57,205 nt of DNA, taken from a bacterium (GTDB lineage Bacteria > UBP15 > UBA6099 > JAJRTR01). A program made the translations under genes and the position numbers. Below, piece by piece: positions 32,490-42,700 of the stretch; position 1 is the stretch's first letter; each line of letters begins with the position of its first letter. The stretch lies in contig JAJRTR010000165.1 of the NCBI GenBank assembly GCA_024278215.1, forward strand, positions 1-57,205, read 5' to 3'. The notes under the pieces are model-generated. The model made no database searches. It saw nothing but the letters and a program-made list of their open reading frames with translations, and was not told the origin of the DNA.

Positions 32490-32516
32490 GCCCGCATTGG
32501 TGAAATACACGGGCTA
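32490..32516 (-). repeat. Palindromic repeat family B, copy 4
   Basis: GCCCGCATTGGTGAAATACACGGGCTA. Its terminal CTA is the TAG stop codon of the minus-strand cupin gene, as for copy 1 and the GT-C gene. Confidence 0.65.
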
Positions 32517-32834
32517 CAGATATTCTTCCCTGACAGGCGCGAAGACTTCGACGGCGATGGCGTCTTCGATGACGCGGGCTCCGTGTTCGACGCCGCCGCG
32601 GATGCACCAGCTGTCGCCGGGACCGGCTTCGTGTTCCGTGCCGTCGATTATCAGCACCATTCTGCCGCTGACGAGGCAGCCTGTCTGCTCGTGTGGATGG
32701 CTGTGCAGCGGCAGTGTGTGTCCTTTCGCCAGCCTGAATTCCGTCATGAGTGTTTTCTCGCCGTGCGCTGTCGTCTTTCGCTCGATACCCTCGATCACTT
32801 CGATATATCCGCTGTCGTTTTTTTTGCAGAACAT
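32514..32834 (-). CDS. Small cupin-domain protein
   Basis: 106 residues, a single cupin_2 fold. Cupin motif 1 is LPLHSHPHEQTGCLVSG (two His plus Gln/Glu region, metal site HxH...E) and motif 2 is AGPGDSWCIRGGVEHG, with the last His. The layout fits a metal-binding regulatory or dioxygenase-like cupin; no substrate can be assigned. GGAG is 9 bp before the ATG. The stop lies in a palindromic repeat. Confidence 0.8.
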   Translation of the reverse strand: MFCKKNDSGYIEVIEGIERKTTAHGEKTLMTEFRLAKGHTLPLHSHPHEQTGCLVSGRMVLIIDGTEHEAGPGDSWCIRGGVEHGARVIEDAIAVEVFAPVREEYL

Positions 32835-33075
32835 CTATTTCTCCTTCTTTCGATTGATGATGATGTTTTTTCAGCTCATTACGTATTATGTGTGCTCATT
32901 CCTTTCGACAAAAGCGATGATGGATATGAACATGCTCTCCGGGTCCGCCCGTTCAGGCATACGCCCGGCCGCATGGTTTTACTTGATGCTGAATTGTATA
33001 ATGAATATGATTAAAATGCAGGTTTTCAAACAATTGTAATGAAGAATATTCGCTGCACATAAAGGAGACGCGTAT

Positions 33076-35571
33076 ATGAAAGCTGTGATAATGGCGGGCG
33101 GAGAAGGAACCAGGCTCAGGCCACTGACCCTGAACACTCCGAAACCGCTTGTGCCGGTTTGCAACAAGCCGATCATGGAACACATTGTCGAGCGGCTCGC
33201 CGCCTGCGGAATAAACGAGCATATAGCAACGCTGTATTACCTTGCGGATGAGATACAGGCATATTTCGGAGACGGCTCGAATTTCGGCGTGCAGATGGAC
33301 TACTCGATCGAGGAATCACCGCTGGGCACAGCGGGCGCGGTACGGGTTCTCGCGGACAGGCTCGACGACACGTTCGTTATCATGAGCGGCGACGCGATGA
33401 CGGATTTCGATATTACGGAGGCTGTGAAATTCCACAAAAAAGCAGGCTCGCTGGCGACTATCGTTCTCTACAGGGTGGAGACTCCGCTCGAGTACGGTGT
33501 GGTGATCACGGACGACGACGGAAGAATAATGCGTTTCCTCGAGAAGCCCGGCTGGGGCGAGGTTTTCAGCGACACGGTCAATACGGGCCTTTATATCCTC
33601 GAGCCGGAAATTTTCAAGTACATGGAAGAAGAAAAGAAATATGACTGGAGCAACGATATATTTCCGGTTCTTCTGGAGGAAGAACGACCGATGTACGGCT
33701 GTGTGCTCGGCGGCTACTGGTGCGACATAGGCAACCTGAAACAGTATCGGGAAGTGCATAAGGATGCTATGTCGGGGAAGATAAAACTGAATCGCAGCGG
33801 AAAGAAAATGAAGGGTAATATATGGATTGGTGAAGGAACTGAAATTGCTGCGGACTCGCATATCGCGGGTCCGGCGATCATCGGGTCCAACTGCCACATC
33901 AAAAGCGGCGCGGTTGTGAACCAGTACTCGATCATCGGCGACAACTGCATACTTGACACTAAATCGCAGGTGACACAGACAATTATCTGGAACAACAATT
34001 ACATCGGAAAAAAAGCGAATGTATCGAACACGGTCCTTTGCAGGAGTGCGATCATCGGCGAAGACGCGAATATAAAAGACGGCGCGATCATCGGCGACAA
34101 GTGCAATATCGGTTCCGGCGCTACTGTCCAGCAGCAGATAAAAATCTGGCCGAACAAAATCATATCGTCCGGTGCGACGATCAATCACAGCATCGTGTGG
34201 GGCGAAAACTGGCCGGGAACTCTCTTCAGCGCGCTCGGGGTCAAGGGTCTCGCGAATGTCGAGATCACGCCCGAATATGCCGCGGAACTCGGCGCCGCCT
34301 TCGGCGCGACGCTTCCGCAGGGCAGCCATATCATCGTAAGCCGCAGCCCGCACAAAGTCGCAAGGGTGATAAAACGCGCTTTGCTCTCCGGCCTCATGTC
34401 TGTCGGTGTCCACATGCTGGACGCGCGTATCACGCCTATCCCGCTTACTCGCTATCTCATCCACGAGTCCGACGCGCTCGGCGGTATTCACGTTCGCATC
34501 TCGCCCTATGAACATGAAAAGATACTGATAGAGTTTTTCGACGAAAACGGTGTGAACATAAACACCGCACGCGAAAGGAAGATCGAGAGCACCTTCTCGC
34601 GGCAGGATTTCAGACGCGCCGATATCGCGAATGTCGGCACCATCAGCCTCGAAGGCAGCGGTCTGGATGCGTACATCGAGAACTTCCTCGACTACATCGA
34701 CATCGAAAGGATAACGGGCAGAAGATTCAAAATCGTTGTAGATTACTCGCACGGAAGCCTGTCGACTATTCTGCCCCCGATACTGGGCAGGTTGAAAATC
34801 GAGGCGCCTTCTCTGAATGCCTACAGCGATCCGAGCATCAATCCGCGCGCTTCCGCTATGGACCCCGCCGGGCTCGATGAACTCGGCAAAATCGTCAAAG
34901 CCCTCGAAGCGGACGCGGGCTTCATCGTCGACGGCGAAGCCGAAAAGATTTCCATCGTCGACGGCAGCGGCAGGCCCGTGACGGGCAACAGGTTGCTTGC
35001 CATGATGATCGAACTTGTCGCTAAAGTGCACGACAACCCTGTTGTCGCCACCCAGATCAGGGCGCCCTATATCGTCGAAAATCTTGTGAATAAGTACAAA
35101 GGAAAACTCGTCTATACTGTGTCCAACTCACGCGGACTCATGACGAATGTTACATATAAAACCAAACCGCATTTCGCAGGCGACACGAAAGGCGGATTCA
35201 TTTTTCCGGACTTCCAGATCGCTTTCGACGCTATGGTTTCCATCATGAAAGTGCTCGAACTCAAAGCCGCGCACGATCTGTCGATTTCCGAACTCAACTC
35301 GCGCATTCCCGAAATATTCATCGAATCCGATACTACGACATGCACATGGGAAACGAAGGGGAAACTTATGCGCGTGCTGATGGACAAGTTCAAGAACAAA
35401 AAGGCAGACCTCACGGACGGTATCAGGCTGAATCTCGACAAAGAATCATGGGTGCTCGTGCGGCCCGACCCGAGCGATCCGAAAGTCCACATTATCGCTG
35501 AAGGGGGCAGCCGCGAGCAGGCGGTGCAGCTTGTGAAGGAATACAAGGAGATAGTCGAGTCGATCGAATGA
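33076..35571 (+). CDS. Mannose-1-phosphate guanylyltransferase fused to degenerate phosphomannomutase
   Basis: 831 residues. The N-terminal nucleotidyltransferase has GGEGTRLRPLT (8-18), KPLVPVCNKP, SGDAMTDFD and VNTGLY. Left-handed beta-helix hexapeptides follow (about 250-375). The C-terminal 450 residues match the alpha-D-phosphohexomutase fold, but its catalytic ASHNP loop is replaced by HVRISPYE and the metal loop DGDADR reads DGEAEK. So the transferase half looks active and the mutase half probably not. This fused layout is known from cyanobacteria and other phyla. It makes a GDP-sugar, probably GDP-mannose, for the surface glycans encoded here. Confidence 0.85.
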   Translation: MKAVIMAGGEGTRLRPLTLNTPKPLVPVCNKPIMEHIVERLAACGINEHIATLYYLADEIQAYFGDGSNFGVQMDYSIEESPLGTAGAVRVLADRLDDTFVIMSGDAMTDFDITEAVKFHKKAGSLATIVLYRVETPLEYGVVITDDDGRIMRFLEKPGWGEVFSDTVNTGLYILEPEIFKYMEEEKKYDWSNDIFPVLLEEERPMYGCVLGGYWCDIGNLKQYREVHKDAMSGKIKLNRSGKKMKGNIWIGEGTEIAADSHIAGPAIIGSNCHIKSGAVVNQYSIIGDNCILDTKSQVTQTIIWNNNYIGKKANVSNTVLCRSAIIGEDANIKDGAIIGDKCNIGSGATVQQQIKIWPNKIISSGATINHSIVWGENWPGTLFSALGVKGLANVEITPEYAAELGAAFGATLPQGSHIIVSRSPHKVARVIKRALLSGLMSVGVHMLDARITPIPLTRYLIHESDALGGIHVRISPYEHEKILIEFFDENGVNINTARERKIESTFSRQDFRRADIANVGTISLEGSGLDAYIENFLDYIDIERITGRRFKIVVDYSHGSLSTILPPILGRLKIEAPSLNAYSDPSINPRASAMDPAGLDELGKIVKALEADAGFIVDGEAEKISIVDGSGRPVTGNRLLAMMIELVAKVHDNPVVATQIRAPYIVENLVNKYKGKLVYTVSNSRGLMTNVTYKTKPHFAGDTKGGFIFPDFQIAFDAMVSIMKVLELKAAHDLSISELNSRIPEIFIESDTTTCTWETKGKLMRVLMDKFKNKKADLTDGIRLNLDKESWVLVRPDPSDPKVHIIAEGGSREQAVQLVKEYKEIVESIE

Positions 35572-35690
35572 TGCCGGAGGGTGTTCGAAAATCTCTTTTC
35601 CCGCGACAACATCTTGTCGCATCAAGGCGGGATAAGGCCCTGCAATGAATTGCTCCGGATGAATTACGAGGAATACTTTCCGGTTAAACT

Positions 35691-36602
35691 ATGGAAAACA
35701 ACACGAAAAAACAGGTATTCACGCCGGAAGTGATGGAGAAGATAGCGCGTCTGGAAGTGCGCGCGCGTATGGTCGTGGAAGGTCTTCTCGATGGTTTCCA
35801 CAGGAGCCCTGCGCGCGGCTTCAACGTCGAATTTCTCGAGCACAGGCAGTATTATCCCGGCGACGACATCAGGCATATCGACTGGAAAGTCTACGCGCGC
35901 AGCGGTCGCCACGTGATAAAACAATACGAAGTGGAAACGAATCTTCAGGCGCGTCTGCTGCTCGATTCGAGCGCTTCCATGGACTATGGCGCGGGCACAG
36001 GCAGCGGCAGCAAACTCGAATATTGCGGTGTGCTGTCCGCGGCGCTGGCATACCTTATGCTGAAACAGGGAGACGCTGTAGGACTGACAATAGCGGACGG
36101 CGGTGCCGGGAAACATGTCGAGCCTGTGGCGGCTCGCGGGCATCTCTACAGGATACTCGGCGCAATCGAAACAACGGACGCGGGCGGTGCGGCGGGCATA
36201 GCCGAGCAATTGCGCCGCCTCGGCGAAACCCTCAAGCGAAGGTGTATCCTGCTGGTTTTCTCGGACCTGCTCGAGGAACCGGAGCCGATCATGGAACAAC
36301 TGAAATGGATTCGCGGGCGCGGAAACGAGATTGCGCTGTTTCACGTGCTGCACGAAGATGAAGCAGGGTTTCCATTTACACGCGCGGCGCGTTTTGTCGA
36401 TCCGGAAAGCGCACTGAAAATGATTGCCGATCCGACGGCTGTAAAAAGCGCCTATATGAAGAACCTCCATGACTTCATTGATTCGTATGGCGAGTTCTGC
36501 ACGCGAGTGGACATAGATTTTGTTTCGACCGTCACGTCGACATCGCCAGAAGAAACGATATTGCGGTACTTGAAAAAGAGAGACCGCAGAAAACGGAAAT
36601 GA
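35691..36602 (+). CDS. DUF58 protein with vWA-like MIDAS
   Basis: 303 residues. The DUF58 signature is clear: EFLEHRQYYPGDDIRHIDW (48-66) followed by the MIDAS-like strand LLLDSSASMDYG (D92-x-S94-x-S96). Such proteins partner with MoxR AAA+ ATPases and BatA-like membrane proteins in envelope maturation or stress systems. The BatA-like gene follows 15 bp downstream. No moxR gene is adjacent; the upstream gene is the GDP-sugar enzyme. Confidence 0.85.
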   Translation: MENNTKKQVFTPEVMEKIARLEVRARMVVEGLLDGFHRSPARGFNVEFLEHRQYYPGDDIRHIDWKVYARSGRHVIKQYEVETNLQARLLLDSSASMDYGAGTGSGSKLEYCGVLSAALAYLMLKQGDAVGLTIADGGAGKHVEPVAARGHLYRILGAIETTDAGGAAGIAEQLRRLGETLKRRCILLVFSDLLEEPEPIMEQLKWIRGRGNEIALFHVLHEDEAGFPFTRAARFVDPESALKMIADPTAVKSAYMKNLHDFIDSYGEFCTRVDIDFVSTVTSTSPEETILRYLKKRDRRKRK

Positions 36603-36617
36603 CCGGCAATTACTGAT

Positions 36618-38753
36618 ATGAATTTCCTGCAACCGATAATGTTGTACGGTGTGGCGCTGGTGGCGGTGCCGCTGATATTGCATCTGCTGTCGCGGCGGCG
36701 CGTGCGTGAAGTGGTGTTCCCGGCGATGATGTTTCTGCTCGGGACGCGGCGGCGCAGCATGCGTATGCTGACTCTCAAGCAATGGCTTGTGCTGCTGTGC
36801 CGGATGGCGGCGGTCGGCTGCATCGCGGCGGTTGCGGCGTTGCCGGTTCTGAGACATTTCGACATCGGCATCGCAGGCACACGAACGCCGGTTGCTGTGC
36901 ATATCCTTATCGATAACACGCCGAGTATGGGATGGCGCAAGGCCGGTGTGTCTTTTCTGGACAGGGCGCGTGCGGCGGCGGAGAAGATCGTGGGCGCGGC
37001 TGCCGATGACGATTATATCACTGTCGAACCGGTGTGCGGCACAGAGATATCGGCTTCGGGGTCGGCGGGCAGGGCTGATCTGCTGCGCCGCCTCAGCTCT
37101 ATAAGTATCGAATCGTGCGATGCTGACATATCGCACGAAATGAAGCTCGCAACGGCGCGGTTGAACAAGGAAAACGTGGGCCGCAGGAACCTTGTCGTGC
37201 TCTCCGATTTTCAGAAACATTCTTTCAGGTCGGAAATGCCGGTGCCGGATGCGGGCGACGGTATAGTCGTTTCGGCTGTTGATTTCGCAGGTGGAACACA
37301 AAGAAAAAATGTGCGTATTAAAAAGGTGGATACGCCGCTGTACCCGCTGAAGGGCGAAGACATTCCTATATGTTATGAACTCACTGCCGACGGCAGTTAC
37401 GATTCCGATATTGTCGTGTCGCTGTTTATAGAAGGCACCAAGAGGGGAGAGCATGAAACTTCACTCGACGCCTCCGGCAATGCGGCCGACTGCTTCACGA
37501 TGACATTCGGCGAACTCGGGTCGGTATGGGGAAAGGTCGTTATAAGCGGCGACGAAATGCCTGAAGACAACAGCCGCTATTTCATCATCGACGTGAACAA
37601 AGAAATAAACGTGCTGGTGCTTGCGCCCGGTGAAGATGTAAGGGACGCGGGGGCGGGCGCTTTTTATGTGGTGCGTGCCCTGAGGGCCGCTTCGGGCGCG
37701 GGACCCGGCGAGAGCTCGATCCTCATCAATACAGTATCTCCCGGCAGACTTGATAAAACATCATTCGACGGTGTCGGTGCTGTGATGGTGCCCGCCGTAA
37801 CTGAACTTACGGAAAATGACGTGTTGCTGCTCGGCAACTATATCGCGTCCGGTGGCGGCGTTTTTGTAAATACCGAGGGTGCGGGAACGGGCGTGGAACT
37901 TGTAGCAAAGGCGTTTTTCGCGGACGGCATCGATGTGTCGACCGCGAGGGGCGCACCGGGGGGTGATAGCAATACGGAAAGCGCCGCTTCAGACTTTTTC
38001 ACAATCGGCGGCATGTCGCCCGGACATCCTCTTTTTACTTTGCGCGCGGGGAAGCTGCTCATCGAAAAGACGGACGACATAAGATTCAACGCGCCCGCCG
38101 CAATAGAGGTCACAAGCCCGGAAACGCATGTGGTTGCCACATTTTCAAATGGCGCTCCCTTTATAATCGAGCGAAAGATCGGAAAGGGAAGAGCTGTCCT
38201 GGCGGCTTCTTCTTTCAGACCGACAAGCACGAGTTTTCCCCTGGCTCCCTCCTTTGTGCCGTTCACTCTCCAACTGGCGAGATATTTATCAAACGGTTTC
38301 ACAGATGAGGCGGACAGTTTCGTTGCAGGCAGCCAGATCTCGATAAGCATCGGCGGCGCAGGCTCGGACGGGCGGCTGACTTTGAAAAATATTGAAACAG
38401 GCGAAGAGACGGGAATGAAAATGTTGAGTGCGGGACCGCCCGCCGAATACGTTGTCGACGGCGAGCCCGCGCCCGGCGCGTATTCGATAAGCAACGGCTC
38501 CGGCGAAAAACTTGATTATATTACCGTAAACAATGATCCCGGCGAAGGCGACCTGACGCCGCTGGCCGCGGCCGCATGGTCGAATATTCTCGATAATAAA
38601 ACGACCGCACGACTGGACGCTTCGAGATTTACGGACTTTGAAAGATTGCAGGCGCGGTTATACAAAGGCAGGTCCGCCGCGGCATGGTTCCCATTCCTGT
38701 TCCTGGGAATAATTTTTCTGATGGCCGAGAACGCGCTTGCAAACAGGGGATAA
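36618..38753 (+). CDS. BatA/aerotolerance-type membrane protein with vWA domain
   Basis: 711 residues. The N-terminal BatA membrane domain (residues 1-75: two helices around LLSRRRVREVVFP and the L-x-x-LKQWLVLLCRM segment) is followed by a vWA-like strand HILIDNTPSMGW (D99-x-T101-x-S103). The middle holds beta-rich domains and a DUF4159/glutamine-amidotransferase-like segment (VLLLGNYIASGGGVFVNTEG). It ends in a C-terminal helix (AAWFPFLFLGIIFLMAENAL). Such proteins span the inner membrane with a large periplasmic body. It is coupled to the DUF58 gene; a GT2 gene follows at once. Confidence 0.75.
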   Translation: MNFLQPIMLYGVALVAVPLILHLLSRRRVREVVFPAMMFLLGTRRRSMRMLTLKQWLVLLCRMAAVGCIAAVAALPVLRHFDIGIAGTRTPVAVHILIDNTPSMGWRKAGVSFLDRARAAAEKIVGAAADDDYITVEPVCGTEISASGSAGRADLLRRLSSISIESCDADISHEMKLATARLNKENVGRRNLVVLSDFQKHSFRSEMPVPDAGDGIVVSAVDFAGGTQRKNVRIKKVDTPLYPLKGEDIPICYELTADGSYDSDIVVSLFIEGTKRGEHETSLDASGNAADCFTMTFGELGSVWGKVVISGDEMPEDNSRYFIIDVNKEINVLVLAPGEDVRDAGAGAFYVVRALRAASGAGPGESSILINTVSPGRLDKTSFDGVGAVMVPAVTELTENDVLLLGNYIASGGGVFVNTEGAGTGVELVAKAFFADGIDVSTARGAPGGDSNTESAASDFFTIGGMSPGHPLFTLRAGKLLIEKTDDIRFNAPAAIEVTSPETHVVATFSNGAPFIIERKIGKGRAVLAASSFRPTSTSFPLAPSFVPFTLQLARYLSNGFTDEADSFVAGSQISISIGGAGSDGRLTLKNIETGEETGMKMLSAGPPAEYVVDGEPAPGAYSISNGSGEKLDYITVNNDPGEGDLTPLAAAAWSNILDNKTTARLDASRFTDFERLQARLYKGRSAAAWFPFLFLGIIFLMAENALANRG

Positions 38754-38760
38754 TTATTGC

Positions 38761-39627
38761 ATGAGCATCACCACTTCCATAATAACCGTAAATTACAATT
38801 CAGGTTACGCCCTCGCGAGAATGCTCGATTCCTTTATGGACGTGCGGCGCGCCGACCTCGAAATGATTGTGATCGACAACGCGTCCTCCGATGACAGCCT
38901 GGAGAGGATAGGCGATTATTCCAGTGAAATAAAGTTGATAAAAAACGCCGGCAATGTCGGCTTCGGCGCGGCGGTCAACCAGGGGTTCAGTGTGGGGCGC
39001 GGAAAGTTTTTCCTGCTTCTAAATCCCGACGCTGTACTCCGGGACGGTTCGATAACGGAGTTGGAGCGTTTTCTCGAAAAGCATGACGGCGCGGGCATAG
39101 CCGGTGGAAGAGTACTCGAGGACGACGGTACACTTCAGCTTGCCTGCAGGCGCGGTATACCGACGCCCTGGGTGGCTTTCTGCCGTCTCGCGCGGCTCGG
39201 CAGATTCTTTCCCGGCAGCCGCCTGTTCGCAAGATATAATATGACGTATCTCGACGAGCGCGAAGTCAATGAAGTCGATGCGGTTTCCGGTTCATTCATG
39301 ATGCTGAAGCGCGAGGTTGTCGAGGAACTGGGAGGTTTCGACGAGAGATTTTTCCTGTATGCCGAGGATATTGATATATGTTATCGGGCGAAGCAGGCCG
39401 GCTGGAAAGTTTATTACACGCCGGATGCCGTGATCGTACACAGCAAAGGTGTCAGCGCAAGCTCGAACCCGCGCCTCGCTACTTATGAGTTCTACAACAC
39501 AATGTGGACTTTCCACGAAAAACACTTTAAAAAGAAAACACCGTTCTTCATTAATATCCCCATATATATCACGATTAAGATAATGAAAAGAGTGATGCCG
39601 TGGCTTGCCGGGCGGCGCGCCCGGTAG
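38761..39627 (+). CDS. GT2 glycosyltransferase (rhamnosyltransferase-like)
   Basis: 288 residues. GT-A fold with TVNYNSGYALARML, VIDNASSDDS and NPDAVLRDGS (DXD-type site), followed by VSGSFMMLKREVVEELGGFDERFFLY-type acceptor motif (about 177-203) and a late helix (ININIPIYI-like) that may touch the membrane. It is typical of transferases that add rhamnose or related sugars to surface polysaccharide. The ATG at 38761, with AGGGG 11 bp upstream, lies 7 bp after the BatA-like stop. Confidence 0.85.
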   Translation: MSITTSIITVNYNSGYALARMLDSFMDVRRADLEMIVIDNASSDDSLERIGDYSSEIKLIKNAGNVGFGAAVNQGFSVGRGKFFLLLNPDAVLRDGSITELERFLEKHDGAGIAGGRVLEDDGTLQLACRRGIPTPWVAFCRLARLGRFFPGSRLFARYNMTYLDEREVNEVDAVSGSFMMLKREVVEELGGFDERFFLYAEDIDICYRAKQAGWKVYYTPDAVIVHSKGVSASSNPRLATYEFYNTMWTFHEKHFKKKTPFFINIPIYITIKIMKRVMPWLAGRRAR

Positions 39628-39679
39628 CAGGGATAACATGCGGGACAACAAATGATTTCGGTTCATGGTTTACTTGTCG

Positions 39680-39688
39680 TGTTATAAT
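39680..39688 (+). promoter_or_regulatory. Extended -10 promoter element
   Basis: TGTTATAAT, 33 bp upstream of the start of the FecR-TPR-barrel gene. It is identical to the element ahead of the NxGxx gene. Confidence 0.5.
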
Positions 39689-39721
39689 ATTGCGATAATA
39701 TACAGAGTCGATTGCTTATTC

Positions 39722-42700
39722 ATGAAAATATATATTTATAAAATCATACTTTGTTTTATTTTCGCTATTGTTCTGTGCGCGGCGTATCCCGTGTGCGCGT
39801 CGATTGGCGGCGGCGCGACAATCATCGGCATCACCGGCGAAGTCGAGTACAGTGTCGACGGCGGCGCTTCGTGGTCACCCGCCGCTTTGAAGCTGACGCT
39901 CACGCCCGGCGCGAGCGTCAGGACGGGCGCGGGCGCGGGCACCGCTCTCCTGCTGCCCGGCGGCACCACGATGAAGCTAAACGAAAACAGCAGCTTTACG
40001 TTGAGCGACGGGGATTCCGCCTCGGCGGGCACACTCGACGAAGGCGACCTGTGGGCACTCATGGAAACAGGCGGCGATGAGATTACCGTCAATACCCCGA
40101 GCGCTGTTGTGGCCGTCAGGGGAACAGAATTCGCGCTGTCTGTCGACAGGGACGAAACAAGTACGCTCACTGTCGTGGAAGGCAACACTACGTTCGCAAA
40201 TCAGTATGGCTCGGTGCGGGTGTTGTCCTCGCAGCAGAGCACGGCGTCGCCCGGCTCTGCACCCACTCCCCCAAAAGTTGTCGACCCGAAAAACTGGATA
40301 GAATGGACTCTCGACATCAGGGCGATGGGCAGTGCTGTGGAGTTCAGCTTCAACAAAGGTACGCGACGAGCACTTGAGACATTGCGCGACAAGCTTGAAG
40401 GCGATGTGGATGACGAAGACTATAAGGCGCGTCTCGAACTCGCCCGTGTTTATCACGATCTCGGCGACTACGAAAACGCGGAATATGAATTTAACGCGTG
40501 TCTCGACGATGACGATTCCCTGTGGGATGCAATATTCGGACTCGGCATGTCCAGGCTCGGCAAGGGCGATGTAGAGGGCGCGCTGGCCGAGTTCGGTGAT
40601 CTGCAATGGTCTGTCGGAGAATACCTGAAGAAGATGAAAAAGATTGCCGAAGAGAAACGGCGTGCTTATATCGAGGAACAGGAACGGATACAGAGCGAAC
40701 TGGTGATGTCGGGAAAAACGATTACTGGAGAGAAGGGCTTATCACGCAGGCGTCCGACTGTATATATTGAAGAAACAGATAAAAAGAAACTTCCGCCGAT
40801 AGTGGTTGATACGCTTGAGACGGAAGCGGCGCGCGCGATGGCGCACGAGGGTATGGGGTTCGCGCTGCTGAGGAAAAACGAATCAAAACGCGCCGCCGAT
40901 GAATTTGCAAAAGCGCTGAAAATCGAACCCGGCATGGCGCAGGCGCATGTGGGTGCTGCGGAGGCTTCTATCCGGCTCGGAAAAGTAAAGGATGCGCTCG
41001 GCAGTCTCGACAGAGCGTTGAAGATTGATGCGGATAATTACCAGGCACTTGTGCGGCTTGCAGCGGTGCAGCTTGCGTCGAACAAGCTTGACAGGGCCCT
41101 GGAATATTCGCGACAGGCTGTCGAGGCGGCACCGGATTCAGCGGTCGCGGAGGGTGTGCTTGCGCGGGTGCGATTCTACAGAATGGAGTATGAAGAGGCG
41201 CGAAAAGTGGCGGAAACCGCGATTGCGCTCGATCATTTCAGCCCGGCGGGCCACGAGGTGCTCGCCCGCATTCTCATTATGAAGAAGAAGTACAGACAGG
41301 CGGCAAACGAAGCGCTCACCAGCCTCGCGCTCGACGAAGATAACGCTTTCGCAAACGACGACCTGGCGATGATCTACTATCTGCACCGCAAATATGACGG
41401 CGCGATACGCCGCTGGCGCAGGGCGATCGAGGCTGACGCGAATTACTCGACTGCAAAGATACATCTCGCGCGCCTTTACAATGAGCTCGAAGAAACCGCG
41501 AAGGCCGTCGAAGCCGAAAAACTCGCCCGCGCGGTGCTGAAAAAAGAAAAACAAAACACAGACGCGATCAGCGAACTGGCCCGCTCGCTCGAGTTGCAGC
41601 GGAAATATGCCGAAGCGGAAAAATCTTTCCTGGATGCGCTCGCCGTCAGTCCGCGACACGCGAAAACACTTGCCCGGCTCGCTTCGTTCTATGTGGATCG
41701 GCACAGGATGGACCTCGCCCTCGAATTCGCGATCAAGGCCACGACCGCACAACCCGAAAACCCGGAAAATCATTTCATCCTGGGCCGTGCCTACGAAGCG
41801 GTGGACAATCTCGACGGCGCGGAGTCGGCATACCTCACCGCGCTGTCGCTCGATCCCGAATACGAACTGGCGCGATACCAGCTCGGCATCATCTACGCCG
41901 GACAAGGCAAGACCTACGACGCGCTCGACGAGATGCACTCGGCAGCGCTACTCGAACCGCGCGTCGTTACACTCGCTGAATACCGCGGCCCGTCCCGCGT
42001 CTACGCGACAAGCGGCAGCAACCACAAAAGATACATCGAGGGCGTGCACACAGGCGACGCGAAAGACTACAAATATAATTATCGGTTTGTTCTCACGGCC
42101 GGCGACACCGACGGCCACCGCGACGTCAACGGCTGGAGCAAAAACCGGGGCGGCAGCCTGCTTGTCGGCCTGCAGCAGGACCGCGACAGCACTTTCCTGC
42201 TTTATTACGACTACTCTATCGAAGAACAGGGCGAACCCGGCCCGGACGAGGGCAGCAGGGCGAACGACACGAACGACTTCTCGAATTTCCACGCATCGCG
42301 TGCCGACCTGTCTTACAGAAAAAGAATCTCCCCCGGTTTCTCGATGTCCTTTCGCGCAGGCAACGGGCGCAGCAACAGTTTCGACTTCGATTCAAATGAC
42401 GCAGTGTTTACACAGGACACTTACGAGGACGAATTCAAGAACAAAAATAATGAGTACGAGATACGCGCCGACCTGAAATACAGTGACAGGACCGAATTTG
42501 TTTTCGGCGGTTTCCAGAGCGATTCGCAGCCGGAATCAAACTCGGTGTACAGGTATTTCGATCTCTGGGAAGACGGCTTTGTAAGTAATCTTCCCACTTG
42601 CGCTACGGCAACATACAAACAGCGCAACGGCTACGTGCAGATGAAATACAGGAGCGGCCACAAAGTCGAATACATGGCGGGCGCGGAAAATGTGTTTCAC

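Noticed and set aside
33316-37454. Long minus-strand open frames (33316-35031 and 35664-37454)
   Set aside because: They lie wholly opposite well-supported genes (GDP-sugar enzyme, DUF58 and BatA-like proteins) and have no recognisable domains; high GC and codon bias of the true genes create them.
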